In this document: positions 6,346-13,628 of the stretch, one piece after another
Numbering within the stretch: position 1 is the stretch's first letter
How the letters are laid out: each line of letters begins with the position of its first letter
Source: Anaerolineales bacterium
GTDB taxonomy: Bacteria > Chloroflexota > Anaerolineae > 4572-78 > NAK82
DNA: 14,269 bases
Assembly: GCA_024643945.1 (NCBI GenBank)
Contig: JAHELX010000087.1
Coordinates: 1-14,269 of the forward strand
Direction: 5' to 3'
The notes under the pieces: generated by a model
Database searches by the model: none
The model's input: the letters and a program-made list of their open reading frames with translations, nothing else
Told to the model about the DNA's origin: nothing
Made by a program: the position numbers and the translations under genes

Positions 6346-7707
6346 ATGGGTAGTAATGACGAGACGCGCGTTCCAAAAGTTGGTCTAGCAGTCGTCGCTA
6401 GCCGGGTGGAGTCAGGAGGCGAGCGAGCTGAAGCGTTGCATAGAGAGGCTGTGCACCAACTATCGGCGGCCGGGCTTAGGGTCGTTGCCCCAGGCGCGAC
6501 TGTATGGGATGCCGCCGATGCCCAAAGAGCTGTAAATGATCTGCGCGACGCTGAATTGGATTTGCTGGTGATTCTGCACTGTAGCTGGGTGGTAGACTCC
6601 CTACAGTTCCAACTGGTGCGAGGCATCCGTGCACCTGTCGTGCTGTGGGCACTACCTTATCCTGAGACCTATTCGTTCGCCTGCGTGCAACACTTTGCTA
6701 GTGTCCTTTGGCACAACGATCTGCACTATCGCTGGGTCTACGGTCTGCCGAGCGAGGCCGGATCCATCGCTACCATATCACAGATGGCGCACACCGCGAT
6801 GGTTGCTGAGCAGTATAGGACTACTAATGTCGGCTTGGTGGGCCCAAGGCCAACCTGGCGTGTAGCCGGCCCCCAAGACATGACCTATGACGAGTGGGAC
6901 ATAGCAAGTACGTTGGGTGTCAATGTCCTTCATATTCAGATGGAGGACCTGCTAACCAGAGCCACAGACAAGACCGATACCCAGGCCGCCGAAGTTCTGA
7001 CTGCTATTGAAAGAGCTGGCCGAATCGGGCGGGTGGAGGTTGGGAATGATCGATTGTTGCACTCAGCAAGAATGTATCTGGCTGCTAAGGAAATGATTGA
7101 GGAGTACGACATCGCTGGGCTGACTGTAGAATGTTATCCTAACTATGGGGGGCTAGTCAATTTGTCTGCCTCTTGGCTGGCAGACGAAGGCATAGTGTTA
7201 GACTCAGAGGGGGATATAGGTCACACCGTACTAAGCAGCCTTTTGTTAGCCCTGAATCCCAGTCCCGTGGCCTTGGCGGAAATTGTCACCTGGGATCGAG
7301 AGAAAGAACTGCTCTACCTGAGGCACGAGGGAAGCTCCGCCCATAGCCTAGCCGAGGACCCTGCCTTAGTTCATATAGTTCCGACTGGAAAAGGGGTAGG
7401 CACCATTGTTGAATTTCCTATGAAGCCGCTATCACCGGTGACCGTGGTCAGCCTCTGTGGACGCGAAGGTGACTACAAGATGTTCGTTGGAAAGGTTGCC
7501 ACTGAGAGGATTGCGCCGGATCTCTGGCAAAACCTTGGAAGAGGATTCTTGGTGGCAGTCAAGGCAGAAAAAGGAATCGAGGCATTGCTAAACATGGCCT
7601 TTAGTTATGGCATGGACCACCATTGGTTGCTGAAAGAGGGTGACCTCACGTGGCAACTCGAATATCTGTGCGGCCTGTGGGGCATCGAAAAAGTGTCTCT
7701 CACTTAG
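6346..7707 (+). CDS. L-fucose/L-arabinose isomerase-like protein
   Basis: This 453-aa protein resembles the FucI/AraA superfamily, metal-dependent aldose-ketose isomerases. Evidence is the open N-terminal Rossmann-like half (KVGLAVVASRVESGG; LDLLVILHCSWVVDS; PVVLWALPYPETY) and a C-terminal active-site half. The latter has E262-C263-Y-P in LTVECYPNYGG, NLSASWLADEGIVLDSEGDIGHT with candidate metal ligands Glu288 and Asp290, and a late DHHW with His425/His426. It is shorter than classical FucI (about 590 aa) and closer to the divergent FucI-like branch found in many catabolic operons. ATG 6346 has AGGAGG at 6332-6337, 8 nt upstream; an ATG at 6339 is out of frame and stops at once. It lies 40 nt after the kinase gene, which supports an isomerase-kinase pair. 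Confidence 0.8.
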   Translation: MGSNDETRVPKVGLAVVASRVESGGERAEALHREAVHQLSAAGLRVVAPGATVWDAADAQRAVNDLRDAELDLLVILHCSWVVDSLQFQLVRGIRAPVVLWALPYPETYSFACVQHFASVLWHNDLHYRWVYGLPSEAGSIATISQMAHTAMVAEQYRTTNVGLVGPRPTWRVAGPQDMTYDEWDIASTLGVNVLHIQMEDLLTRATDKTDTQAAEVLTAIERAGRIGRVEVGNDRLLHSARMYLAAKEMIEEYDIAGLTVECYPNYGGLVNLSASWLADEGIVLDSEGDIGHTVLSSLLLALNPSPVALAEIVTWDREKELLYLRHEGSSAHSLAEDPALVHIVPTGKGVGTIVEFPMKPLSPVTVVSLCGREGDYKMFVGKVATERIAPDLWQNLGRGFLVAVKAEKGIEALLNMAFSYGMDHHWLLKEGDLTWQLEYLCGLWGIEKVSLT

Positions 7708-7793
7708 CAGGAATGCTACCCTAAATCGGTATCCGGCCACAGAGATCGTGATGTAGGCAACAATTTAGGTACGTCGTAACAACAGCCTAAGAT

Positions 7794-7821
7794 TTGACGC
7801 AAACTATAGAAGATCTATTGA
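7794..7821 (+). promoter_or_regulatory. Weak candidate promoter before the PPOX gene
   Basis: TTGACG at 7794-7799 and TATTGA at 7816-7821 are separated by 16 bp in an AT-rich stretch, within the 142-bp gap between the isomerase-like gene and the next gene. The -10 box is poor, so this may be chance. If real, it would let the two oxidoreductase genes be transcribed separately from the kinase-isomerase pair. Confidence 0.3.
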
Positions 7822-7849
7822 TTTAAGTATTAATGATGGAAAAATTGAG

Positions 7850-8251
7850 TTGAAAGCAGAATCAATTCCAGGCCAGTACCTTGACGTATTTGAGAAACGC
7901 GCTTTCGGGTTCTTAGCCACGCTGATGCCGGACGGTAGCCCTCACGTTACACCGGTGTGGATTGACTTCAACGGCCAATATATCATGGTGAATAGCGCTC
8001 GCGGCCGGCAGAAGGATCGCAATATCCGGCGCGATAATCGGGTTGCCTTGGTGGTTCAGGACCCTGATGATCCATACCGTTATATTCAGATCCGTGGCCG
8101 TGTGATGGAGATTACTGAGCAAGATGCTGAGCTTGGCATTGATCGGCTTGCTCAGAAGTATCTGGGGGAGGACAGATATCCAAACAGAAAGTCAGGTGAG
8201 ATCCGGGTTTGGTACAAGCTTGAACCTGAGTACGTCTCGGGCCATGAATGA
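7850..8251 (+). CDS. PPOX-class (F420/FMN split-barrel) oxidoreductase
   Basis: This 133-aa protein has the full pattern of the pyridoxamine-5'-phosphate-oxidase-like split barrel. Examples are FGFLATLMPDGSPHVTPVWIDF near the N-terminus (first strands), VNSARGRQKDRNIRRDNRVAL (cofactor phosphate contacts), and QDPDDPYRYIQIRGRVMEIT. This pattern is closest to the Rv1155-like group, whose members bind F420 or flavin; the cofactor here is not provable. The start is uncertain. TTG 7850 is the best in-frame start but has only a weak Shine-Dalgarno sequence. Just upstream, ATGATG at 7833 opens a six-codon frame whose TGA overlaps that TTG. Translational coupling, or a one-base frameshift of a longer N-terminus, would both explain this. 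The product is probably cytoplasmic, and its link to the sugar pathway is positional only. Confidence 0.85.
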   Translation: MKAESIPGQYLDVFEKRAFGFLATLMPDGSPHVTPVWIDFNGQYIMVNSARGRQKDRNIRRDNRVALVVQDPDDPYRYIQIRGRVMEITEQDAELGIDRLAQKYLGEDRYPNRKSGEIRVWYKLEPEYVSGHE

Positions 8252-8385
8252 ATGGAAGGGAGTGAGTTCAAGGTAATCATGTCGTGCCCGGTGAACATAT
8301 TTCTGGCTGGGGTTGGTCATATCTTATAACCCCCGCTCTCAGCCGTTCATAGTCGACTCTTGAGCAGGAATAGGAGGTGAGTTTA

Positions 8386-9876
8386 ATGTTTGTCACAGAG
8401 ACTGAGAGGCAGATCGAGGTGCTGGATAGCGTTGATGTACTGGTTGCCGGTGGCGGGGTGGCCGGATGTGCTGCGGCCGTCGCGGCCGCTCGGGCAGGGG
8501 CCGACACTATGCTTATTGAGCGAAATGGCTGCCTGGGCGGCATCCTGACGACTAATATCATCCCCAATCTCGACAATCACTATCGTGATATCGATGGCAG
8601 ACCGCTGCTGTATGGGATCGGCAGGGAAATCATAGAACGACTTGTGGCTCGAGGCGCATGCGTTAAGGATTGGGACAAGCCTTATGCAAAGATCGTACTT
8701 GACGAGCAGCAGCTGAAGGTCGTCCTTATCGAGATAACTCAGGAGGCTGGCGTGAAGGTACTCACTCACATAATGGCTACCCGCCCAATCATGAAAGCGG
8801 AAGCTGTCCAGGGGGTGTTCATCGAGAGTAGAGTGGGGCGGCAGGCAGTGCTGGCAAAAATGGTTGTGGACAGTACCGGTGAAGCCGACATCGCCAGCCA
8901 GACCGGGTGCCCCATGCGTCCAACTGCAGGAACGTCTACCCTTGTGTTCAAGATGGCAAACGTGGACATGGAAGCTCTTTACCTGCACTTCAAAGAGCAC
9001 CCGGAGAGTTTTCCCGGGGGGCACGACCAGATCAGAGGATTTCCCGACTTTGAGAAAAACTGGGAGTACGGGAGTCTTTATATCCCTCATCGCGGTGGTA
9101 GAGTGTGGGACATCTTGCAGGACGCCATCGAGAAAGGAGAGTACTCCAAGAGACGAGGTAAGATATTCGGGTTGGACCTGATTTGCTTGAACGGGCTCAG
9201 AGAACGGGGCGTCGTTTCTGTGAATACCATGCTTTATCGCCTGCAATCGCTGGATCCGTTCGAGGTCTCGGAAGCAGAATTGGAGTCACAGGAAACCTGT
9301 TATTATGTCGCGGATTTTTTGCGTACGCACGTGCCCGGCTTCGAGAAGGCCCACGTCGTGCAGATTTCACAAGATCTCGCAATTCGAGTCAGCCGCGGGA
9401 TCGAGGGAGAAACGACCTTAACGGAACGTGAGTTGACTTCGAGCGAACCTGTGTATTTTGATGACGTTATTGCCGTCAGATCCGCGAAATATCGGGAAAT
9501 AGACGGCACTGTAGACCATCCGTTCGACAACGATGTTGGTGCAAAGGCCAAGCGGAGCTTTCAAGATATGACCGCAAGTGGCGAGATTTATTACCCACAT
9601 ACGGTTGATATCCCATTCCGTATCACGCTCCCAAAAAAGATTGACAACCTGCTGGTAGGCAGTGGGAAAACGGTGTCTTGCATGCCTCATCACTTGATTC
9701 GGGAAGGCTCGGACAGCATGAGAGTGGGACAGGCAGCCGGCGTAGCTGCAGCGCTCTCAGCGAAACAGGGGAACACGCCGCGTGCAGTGGATATCAGAAC
9801 CTTGCAACGCACGCTCCTAGGGCAGGGGGTATACCTGGGCTCAGACGACAGACTCAGGGAGCTTGGGCTACTATAG
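8386..9876 (+). CDS. FAD-dependent oxidoreductase (FAD_oxidored-type)
   Basis: This 496-aa flavoprotein starts with a dinucleotide-binding fold: DVLVAGGGVAGCAAAVAAAR (Gly22-Gly24-Gly27) with Glu45 at the end of the second strand in LIERNGCLGG. A middle segment reads VVDSTGEADIASQTG, the second FAD-contact motif. The C-terminus has DNLLVGSGKTVSC and SMRVGQAAGVAAALSA, typical of the FAD_oxidored family seen in catabolic operons of environmental bacteria. No signal peptide is present, so it is cytoplasmic. The oxidised substrate is unknown. ATG 8386 has AGGAGG at 8372-8377, 8 nt upstream. It follows the PPOX gene by 134 bp, a gap holding only a weak GGGGTT/AACCCC stem (8309-8333) without a T-run. 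The importer genes begin 144 bp downstream. Confidence 0.9.
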   Translation: MFVTETERQIEVLDSVDVLVAGGGVAGCAAAVAAARAGADTMLIERNGCLGGILTTNIIPNLDNHYRDIDGRPLLYGIGREIIERLVARGACVKDWDKPYAKIVLDEQQLKVVLIEITQEAGVKVLTHIMATRPIMKAEAVQGVFIESRVGRQAVLAKMVVDSTGEADIASQTGCPMRPTAGTSTLVFKMANVDMEALYLHFKEHPESFPGGHDQIRGFPDFEKNWEYGSLYIPHRGGRVWDILQDAIEKGEYSKRRGKIFGLDLICLNGLRERGVVSVNTMLYRLQSLDPFEVSEAELESQETCYYVADFLRTHVPGFEKAHVVQISQDLAIRVSRGIEGETTLTERELTSSEPVYFDDVIAVRSAKYREIDGTVDHPFDNDVGAKAKRSFQDMTASGEIYYPHTVDIPFRITLPKKIDNLLVGSGKTVSCMPHHLIREGSDSMRVGQAAGVAAALSAKQGNTPRAVDIRTLQRTLLGQGVYLGSDDRLRELGLL

Positions 9877-9982
9877 CAAGCCGAAGCGCTACATTTTCTA
9901 ACCGAATACTCTCTCAAGTGAGAGGAGGTGATAAGCTGGGACAGGTAATGGCTCATTCACTGGACGTTCCCAATGCTAGAGG

Positions 9983-9993
9983 TTGTGTCACAA
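9983..9993. promoter_or_regulatory. Short palindrome upstream of the importer genes (possible operator)
   Basis: TTGTG-T-CACAA is a perfect 11-bp palindrome lying 27 nt before the binding-protein start codon and just upstream of its Shine-Dalgarno sequence. Its size resembles the palindrome at 980-990 in front of the GntR gene, but the sequence differs. A palindrome this short could be chance. Confidence 0.3.
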
Positions 9994-10020
9994 ACTGATT
10001 CAAGGAGGACAAAGAATACA

Positions 10021-11463
10021 ATGAACAAGAGAACCTTGTGGACAGTGTTGTCGGCCTTGGTGCTGGTGGTCCTGGTTGCAGCCCAGTGCCAGCCGACGAC
10101 GCCGGCGGCGCCACCGACTACCGAGGCGCCCAAGGCTACCGAGGCCCCAGCCTCCACTCCCACTCAAGCGCCGACTTCCACCCCAGTTCCGACTGAGGCC
10201 CAAACGGAGGCCACGGCTCCCACTCAAGCACCAACAGCAGAGGCCACAGAGGAGCCGACACCGCAACAAATGGCGGAGGAAGAAGTTGTCCTGAAGGTCA
10301 TGGACAACTGGGGCGACCAGCAGGATGCCAAGGGGCCGCCGCTCCAATCCATCTTCGAGGACTTTATGAAGGCCTACCCCAACATCAAGATTGAGGAAGA
10401 AGTCTTCTCGGACAAGGATATCCCTCCCAAGGTCACTACGTCGTACCTGGCCGGGGAGGAGCCGGATTTGGTGTTCGTCAACCTTTGGCCAACGACCCAG
10501 GATTGGGGGGCTGATGGGGTGACCATCTACGTGACCGACCTGATCAAGGAATGGGGCCTGGAGGATCAGTTTAAGCCGGTCGCCCTTACGAACTGGACGG
10601 ATGACCAGGGCCGCATTCTAGGCTTCCCAGTTGAGGGCTACAACTGGCCGATCTGGTACAACACCAAGATCTTGAAAGAGGCGGGTGTAGAGGAAGTTCC
10701 AAAGACCACAGATGAATTGATTGAGGCTGCCCAGAAGGTGCGGGCTGCCGGCTACGACCCCTTCGTGACAGGTGCCTTAGACTGGACAGGCTATTCAGTT
10801 TTCGAGCTTGTGGTTGGCACTATGCTGACGGATGAGGATCTCAAGCAACTGGCCAGGCAGGGAGGCTGGGCGAACAATCCTAACGCGGTGAAAGCTGTTG
10901 AGCTTTTCGTCAAGCTGCGCGATGAAGGGGTTTTTGCTGACGATGCGACCGGTCTAGAGTTCAGCACTATGAACGAGCGCTTCTTCTCCGGCAAGGCAGC
11001 TATGATGCACGGCGGCTCGTGGAGCTACGCGGAGTGCCCTGACGAAGTCAAGTCGGACGTGGTGCTGGGTGGTTTTCCGTTGCCCCCTGACTCGGTTCGC
11101 CAGAATCCGGTTATCTTCGAAGGCTTCGACGCCAAAGCGATTTGGATCACCCGCAACGGGGCCAAGAAGATGGACGCGGTGGAGAAGTTCATAAAGTTCT
11201 TCTACCAGCCGGAGATGATCGCGCGCCTCGTAGAGCAAGCAGCTATGCCATCACCATTGAAGGAGACACCGGTGGACGAGAGCAAGCTCGACCCCCTCTT
11301 CGCCCAGTCATTGACACTCAGTGGGGTGGATGTACCTCTGTTCTGGGAGCTCGACCTTCCTGCCCAACAAAAAGACCTCGTTGTTAATGTGCTGAAGGAG
11401 GGGTTTCTGCCGGGCACAACTGCAGACTACCTGATCACCAGCCTGGATGAAGTCTACAAGTAG
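10021..11463 (+). CDS. Sugar ABC transporter substrate-binding lipoprotein (family 1, CUT1-type)
   Basis: This 480-aa extracytoplasmic solute-binding protein has a Lys-Arg n-region, a hydrophobic stretch TVLSALVLVVLVA and Cys23 in VAAQC. That fits a lipoprotein signal, although Gln at -1 is not classical. Residues ~24-82 form a low-complexity Thr/Pro/Ala/Glu linker with repeated PTQAPT units, a tether style common in Chloroflexota. The mature domain starts near EEVVLKVMDNWGD. It shows the family-1 plan: EDFMKAYPNIKIEEEVF, PDLVFVNLWP, GRILGFPVEGYNWPIWYNTKILKEAG and ERFFSGKAAMMHGGSW. The ligand is probably a carbohydrate, by family. ATG 10021 has AAGGAGG at 10002-10008, 12 nt upstream. Two permease genes follow. 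Confidence 0.95.
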   Translation: MNKRTLWTVLSALVLVVLVAAQCQPTTPAAPPTTEAPKATEAPASTPTQAPTSTPVPTEAQTEATAPTQAPTAEATEEPTPQQMAEEEVVLKVMDNWGDQQDAKGPPLQSIFEDFMKAYPNIKIEEEVFSDKDIPPKVTTSYLAGEEPDLVFVNLWPTTQDWGADGVTIYVTDLIKEWGLEDQFKPVALTNWTDDQGRILGFPVEGYNWPIWYNTKILKEAGVEEVPKTTDELIEAAQKVRAAGYDPFVTGALDWTGYSVFELVVGTMLTDEDLKQLARQGGWANNPNAVKAVELFVKLRDEGVFADDATGLEFSTMNERFFSGKAAMMHGGSWSYAECPDEVKSDVVLGGFPLPPDSVRQNPVIFEGFDAKAIWITRNGAKKMDAVEKFIKFFYQPEMIARLVEQAAMPSPLKETPVDESKLDPLFAQSLTLSGVDVPLFWELDLPAQQKDLVVNVLKEGFLPGTTADYLITSLDEVYK

Positions 11464-11485
11464 AGGCAATTCATCTTTGCTTGAG

Positions 11486-11521
11486 GTGGGTCTGGGCAAC
11501 TCCAGATATGCCCAGACCCAC
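11486..11521 (+). other. 13-bp perfect stem-loop between binding-protein and permease genes
   Basis: GTGGGTCTGGGCA (11486-11498) pairs perfectly with 11509-11521 around a 10-nt loop. No U-run follows, so it is not a classical intrinsic terminator. A strong stem at this place is known in other importer operons to protect the 3' end of the binding-protein mRNA or attenuate read-through, giving more binding protein than permease. That role is inferred here. Confidence 0.75.
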
Positions 11522-11651
11522 TTACTTGACGGCCCCCCTCAGCTTTTGGGATGACCACAGCGCGTGCGTAGTACCCGGATGGGCTGGCAGTCGACAGGAG
11601 TGTATTGTTTTAAATTGCTTCTCTGTGCTTCAAGCACGGGAGTTGATGACT

Positions 11652-12590
11652 ATGGGGGCTATATTGAAAGGTGCTCAAGCCAGACCTACGACGGTGTCTG
11701 CCAGGGGCTATTATAGCCGGAAGACAGCCCGTGATCGCAGAACCTTTCTGATTTTGGCCGCGCCTGCTGTGTTCGTCTTCGCGCTTATGATGCTCTGGCC
11801 ACTGGGCAACATGTTCCATCTGAGTACACTGGAGTGGAATGGAATCGTCAAGCCGAAGATCTTTATCGGACTCGGCAACTTCGTTGAGATGTTCGGTGAT
11901 CGGCATTTCCGACGTGCGGTGGTGAACACCAGTATCCAGTTGCTGATAGGCATGCCCGCCGTGATGTTTCCTGCGTTTATGCTGGGCTTTTTCCTGAGCC
12001 AACGTCGCCCCGGCTACCGCATTTTGCGGACTATCTTCTTCTCACCGTCTATGATCTCGGTAGCGGCCATTGCATTGATGTTCCTGGGCGTCTATATGCC
12101 CGATGGCATTATCAACACCCTGCTGCGCGCTGCTGGACTAGACAATTTGACACGGATCTGGTTAGGCGATCCCAGGACTGTGTTGGGAGCTATTATCGCC
12201 ATCGACATCTGGGGGGGCATCGGCTTTTTCGCTGTGCTCTTCTTTGCCGCGCTGACGAATGTGCCCGAGGAACTCTACGAGGCGGCGACATTGGACGGCG
12301 CCAGCCGGTGGAAGATCATGTGGCGCGTCGCCTTCCCGCTCACTCTAGACTTCTTCGGCGTGGCTAGTATGTTACATTTCTTATGGATTCTGCTAGGATC
12401 AGCCCAGAACGTACTACTTCTTACTAAGGGTGGCCCCGGAGACTATTCGTTAACGCTGCCGTACCTCCTGTACAAGGAAGCATTTATCACTCAGCGGCTG
12501 GGTTACAGCCAGGCCATTGGTGTATTCATTTTCGTCATCGGTATCATGGGCATGGCACTCATTCGAGCCGCTACGAACCGTAGTTACTGA
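11652..12590 (+). CDS. Sugar ABC transporter permease (CUT1, MalF/UgpA-type)
   Basis: This 312-aa integral membrane protein is one half of the importer channel. A cytoplasmic N-terminus (RGYYSRKTARDRRTF) precedes the first membrane segment, FLILAAPAVFVFALMMLWPL. The other segments are typical of a six-helix CUT1 permease. The EAA loop that docks the ATPase is EAATLDGASRWKIMWRVAFPL, starting at Glu210. The late segment has LLTKGGPGDYS, characteristic of MalF/UgpA-type subunits. ATG 11652 is preferred because GGAG lies 9 nt upstream; the in-frame ATG at 11646 has only 3 nt of spacing. The 188-bp leader holds the stem-loop at 11486-11521. Confidence 0.93.
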   Translation: MGAILKGAQARPTTVSARGYYSRKTARDRRTFLILAAPAVFVFALMMLWPLGNMFHLSTLEWNGIVKPKIFIGLGNFVEMFGDRHFRRAVVNTSIQLLIGMPAVMFPAFMLGFFLSQRRPGYRILRTIFFSPSMISVAAIALMFLGVYMPDGIINTLLRAAGLDNLTRIWLGDPRTVLGAIIAIDIWGGIGFFAVLFFAALTNVPEELYEAATLDGASRWKIMWRVAFPLTLDFFGVASMLHFLWILLGSAQNVLLLTKGGPGDYSLTLPYLLYKEAFITQRLGYSQAIGVFIFVIGIMGMALIRAATNRSY

Positions 12591-12608
12591 TTCTAAGAGG
12601 TGTTGCCA

Positions 12609-13469
12609 ATGGACGCTTACGTACAACGTCTGGCCCGACGCTTGCGCGACGGAACGACGGTGTTTGACACGGTCGGATATGGATTTGCCATCCTCTATGC
12701 GCTGGTCATCGTCATTCCGTTGTATTTCATCACGGTCTCGGCGTTCAAAAACGATTTGCTGATACTCGGGGCACCTTTGGCATTGCCTACCAGACTGAGC
12801 CTTGAGAACTTTGCTGAGGCAGAGAAGATCGCCCTGCTGAGCAGGGCCATGATCATATCCTTAGGGGTTACAGCGACCTCAGAGGTATTGACGCTGCTGT
12901 TAGCCTTCCCTGCGGCCTACGCCATCGCCCGCATTCGCACACCCCTGGCCTGGTTGACTGAAGGTCTTTTCAGCCTGGGCTTTCTAATACCGGCCTTTGC
13001 TATGCTATTGCCGATCTTTATGCTCATCGCCTGGCTTGGATTGCTCTTCAGCCCACTTGCACTGGTGGTCTTCTACCCGGCGTGGAGATTGTCCCTATCG
13101 GTGGTGTTGCTGACGAGTTTTCTGCGCAGCATTCCCTTGGAACTGGAAGAGAGTGCGGAGATTGACGGTGCGAGCCGGTTCCAGATGATCCGCCAGATTT
13201 TCTTCCCTCTGGCGCGACCCGGTGTGGTAACGGTGGTGGTGGTCAATTTCATTGATATCTGGAACGAGTTTTTCTTTGCCCTGATCTTGCTGAATCAGGC
13301 TAACCGCACCTTACAGGTGGCTGTATCGATACTCAAGCAGGAGCGGCTGATACACTATGGCTTCTTGGCGGCCGGCGTACTGTTGAGTATCCTGCCCGTT
13401 TACATCGTGTTCATTATATTCCAGGAGCAGGTCCTTGAAGGCCTCTACGCAGGCGCTGTCAAGGGGTGA
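12609..13469 (+). CDS. Sugar ABC transporter permease (CUT1, MalG/UgpE-type)
   Basis: This 286-aa membrane protein is the second channel subunit. After an amphipathic N-terminus comes a first segment, GFAILYALVIVIPLYFITVSAFK, then ENFAEAEK and five more hydrophobic stretches. The EAA loop is EESAEIDGASRFQMIRQIFFPLARPG from about Glu180, with Ser182 replacing one of the usual alanines. The C-terminus, QVLEGLYAGAVKG, is the classic MalG/UgpE-type ending. ATG 12609 has AAGAGG at 12595-12600, 8 nt upstream, and lies 18 nt after the previous stop, so the permeases are co-transcribed. No ATPase gene follows, so a shared ATPase encoded elsewhere must power the importer, as MsmK does in other CUT1 systems. 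Confidence 0.94.
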   Translation: MDAYVQRLARRLRDGTTVFDTVGYGFAILYALVIVIPLYFITVSAFKNDLLILGAPLALPTRLSLENFAEAEKIALLSRAMIISLGVTATSEVLTLLLAFPAAYAIARIRTPLAWLTEGLFSLGFLIPAFAMLLPIFMLIAWLGLLFSPLALVVFYPAWRLSLSVVLLTSFLRSIPLELEESAEIDGASRFQMIRQIFFPLARPGVVTVVVVNFIDIWNEFFFALILLNQANRTLQVAVSILKQERLIHYGFLAAGVLLSILPVYIVFIIFQEQVLEGLYAGAVKG

Positions 13470-13490
13470 ACGCTCAGTGATGAATCGATG

Positions 13491-13552
13491 GGTTCGTAGT
13501 AACGACTTCAGTCGTCTTGCCCACCGCATAGACGAAAGTTGCTACTACGAGC
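13491..13552. repeat. Palindromic intergenic repeat before the alcohol dehydrogenase gene
   Basis: TTCGTAGTAACGACTT, followed by AGTCGTC, on the left (13493-13516) is matched in inverted, imperfect form by 13531-13552, and the left arm contains its own hairpin ACGACT-TC-AGTCGT (13502-13515). The CGTAGTAACGACTTCAGTCGT motif is, from memory, a dispersed repeat in several environmental bacterial genomes. There is no T-run, so it is not a clear terminator, though it could act as one or protect the importer mRNA 3' end. Confidence 0.6.
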
Positions 13553-13628
13553 AGTCAATTCGCACTTGACAGAGCCCCGGCTTCGCACAACAAAACACGC
13601 ATCCACAAAGCATAAAAGGAGACATCCT

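Noticed and set aside
7717..7772. CCTAAAT / ATTTAGG inverted pair in the 7708-7849 gap, resembling the CCTAAA repeats.
   Set aside because: A single short pair without the 11-bp phasing; probably chance in an AT-rich spacer.
8309..8333. GGGGTT/AACCCC stem as a terminator of the PPOX gene.
   Set aside because: Only 6 bp with a 13-nt loop and no following T-run.
8383..9246. Long (287-codon) minus-strand frame.
   Set aside because: It is antisense to the well-supported FAD oxidoreductase, with no family match; a shadow of GC-biased codons.
9948..9998. A 16-codon frame (MAHSLDVPNARGCVTN) upstream of the binding-protein gene, with AGGAGGTGAT further upstream as a possible leader peptide.
   Set aside because: The Shine-Dalgarno-like site is roughly 20 nt from the ATG, the peptide has no regulatory codon run, and no attenuator hairpin follows.
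11486..11521. Intrinsic terminator ending the binding-protein transcript.
   Set aside because: The stem is strong but followed by CTTACTTGACGG rather than a T-run; mRNA stabilisation or attenuation is more likely.
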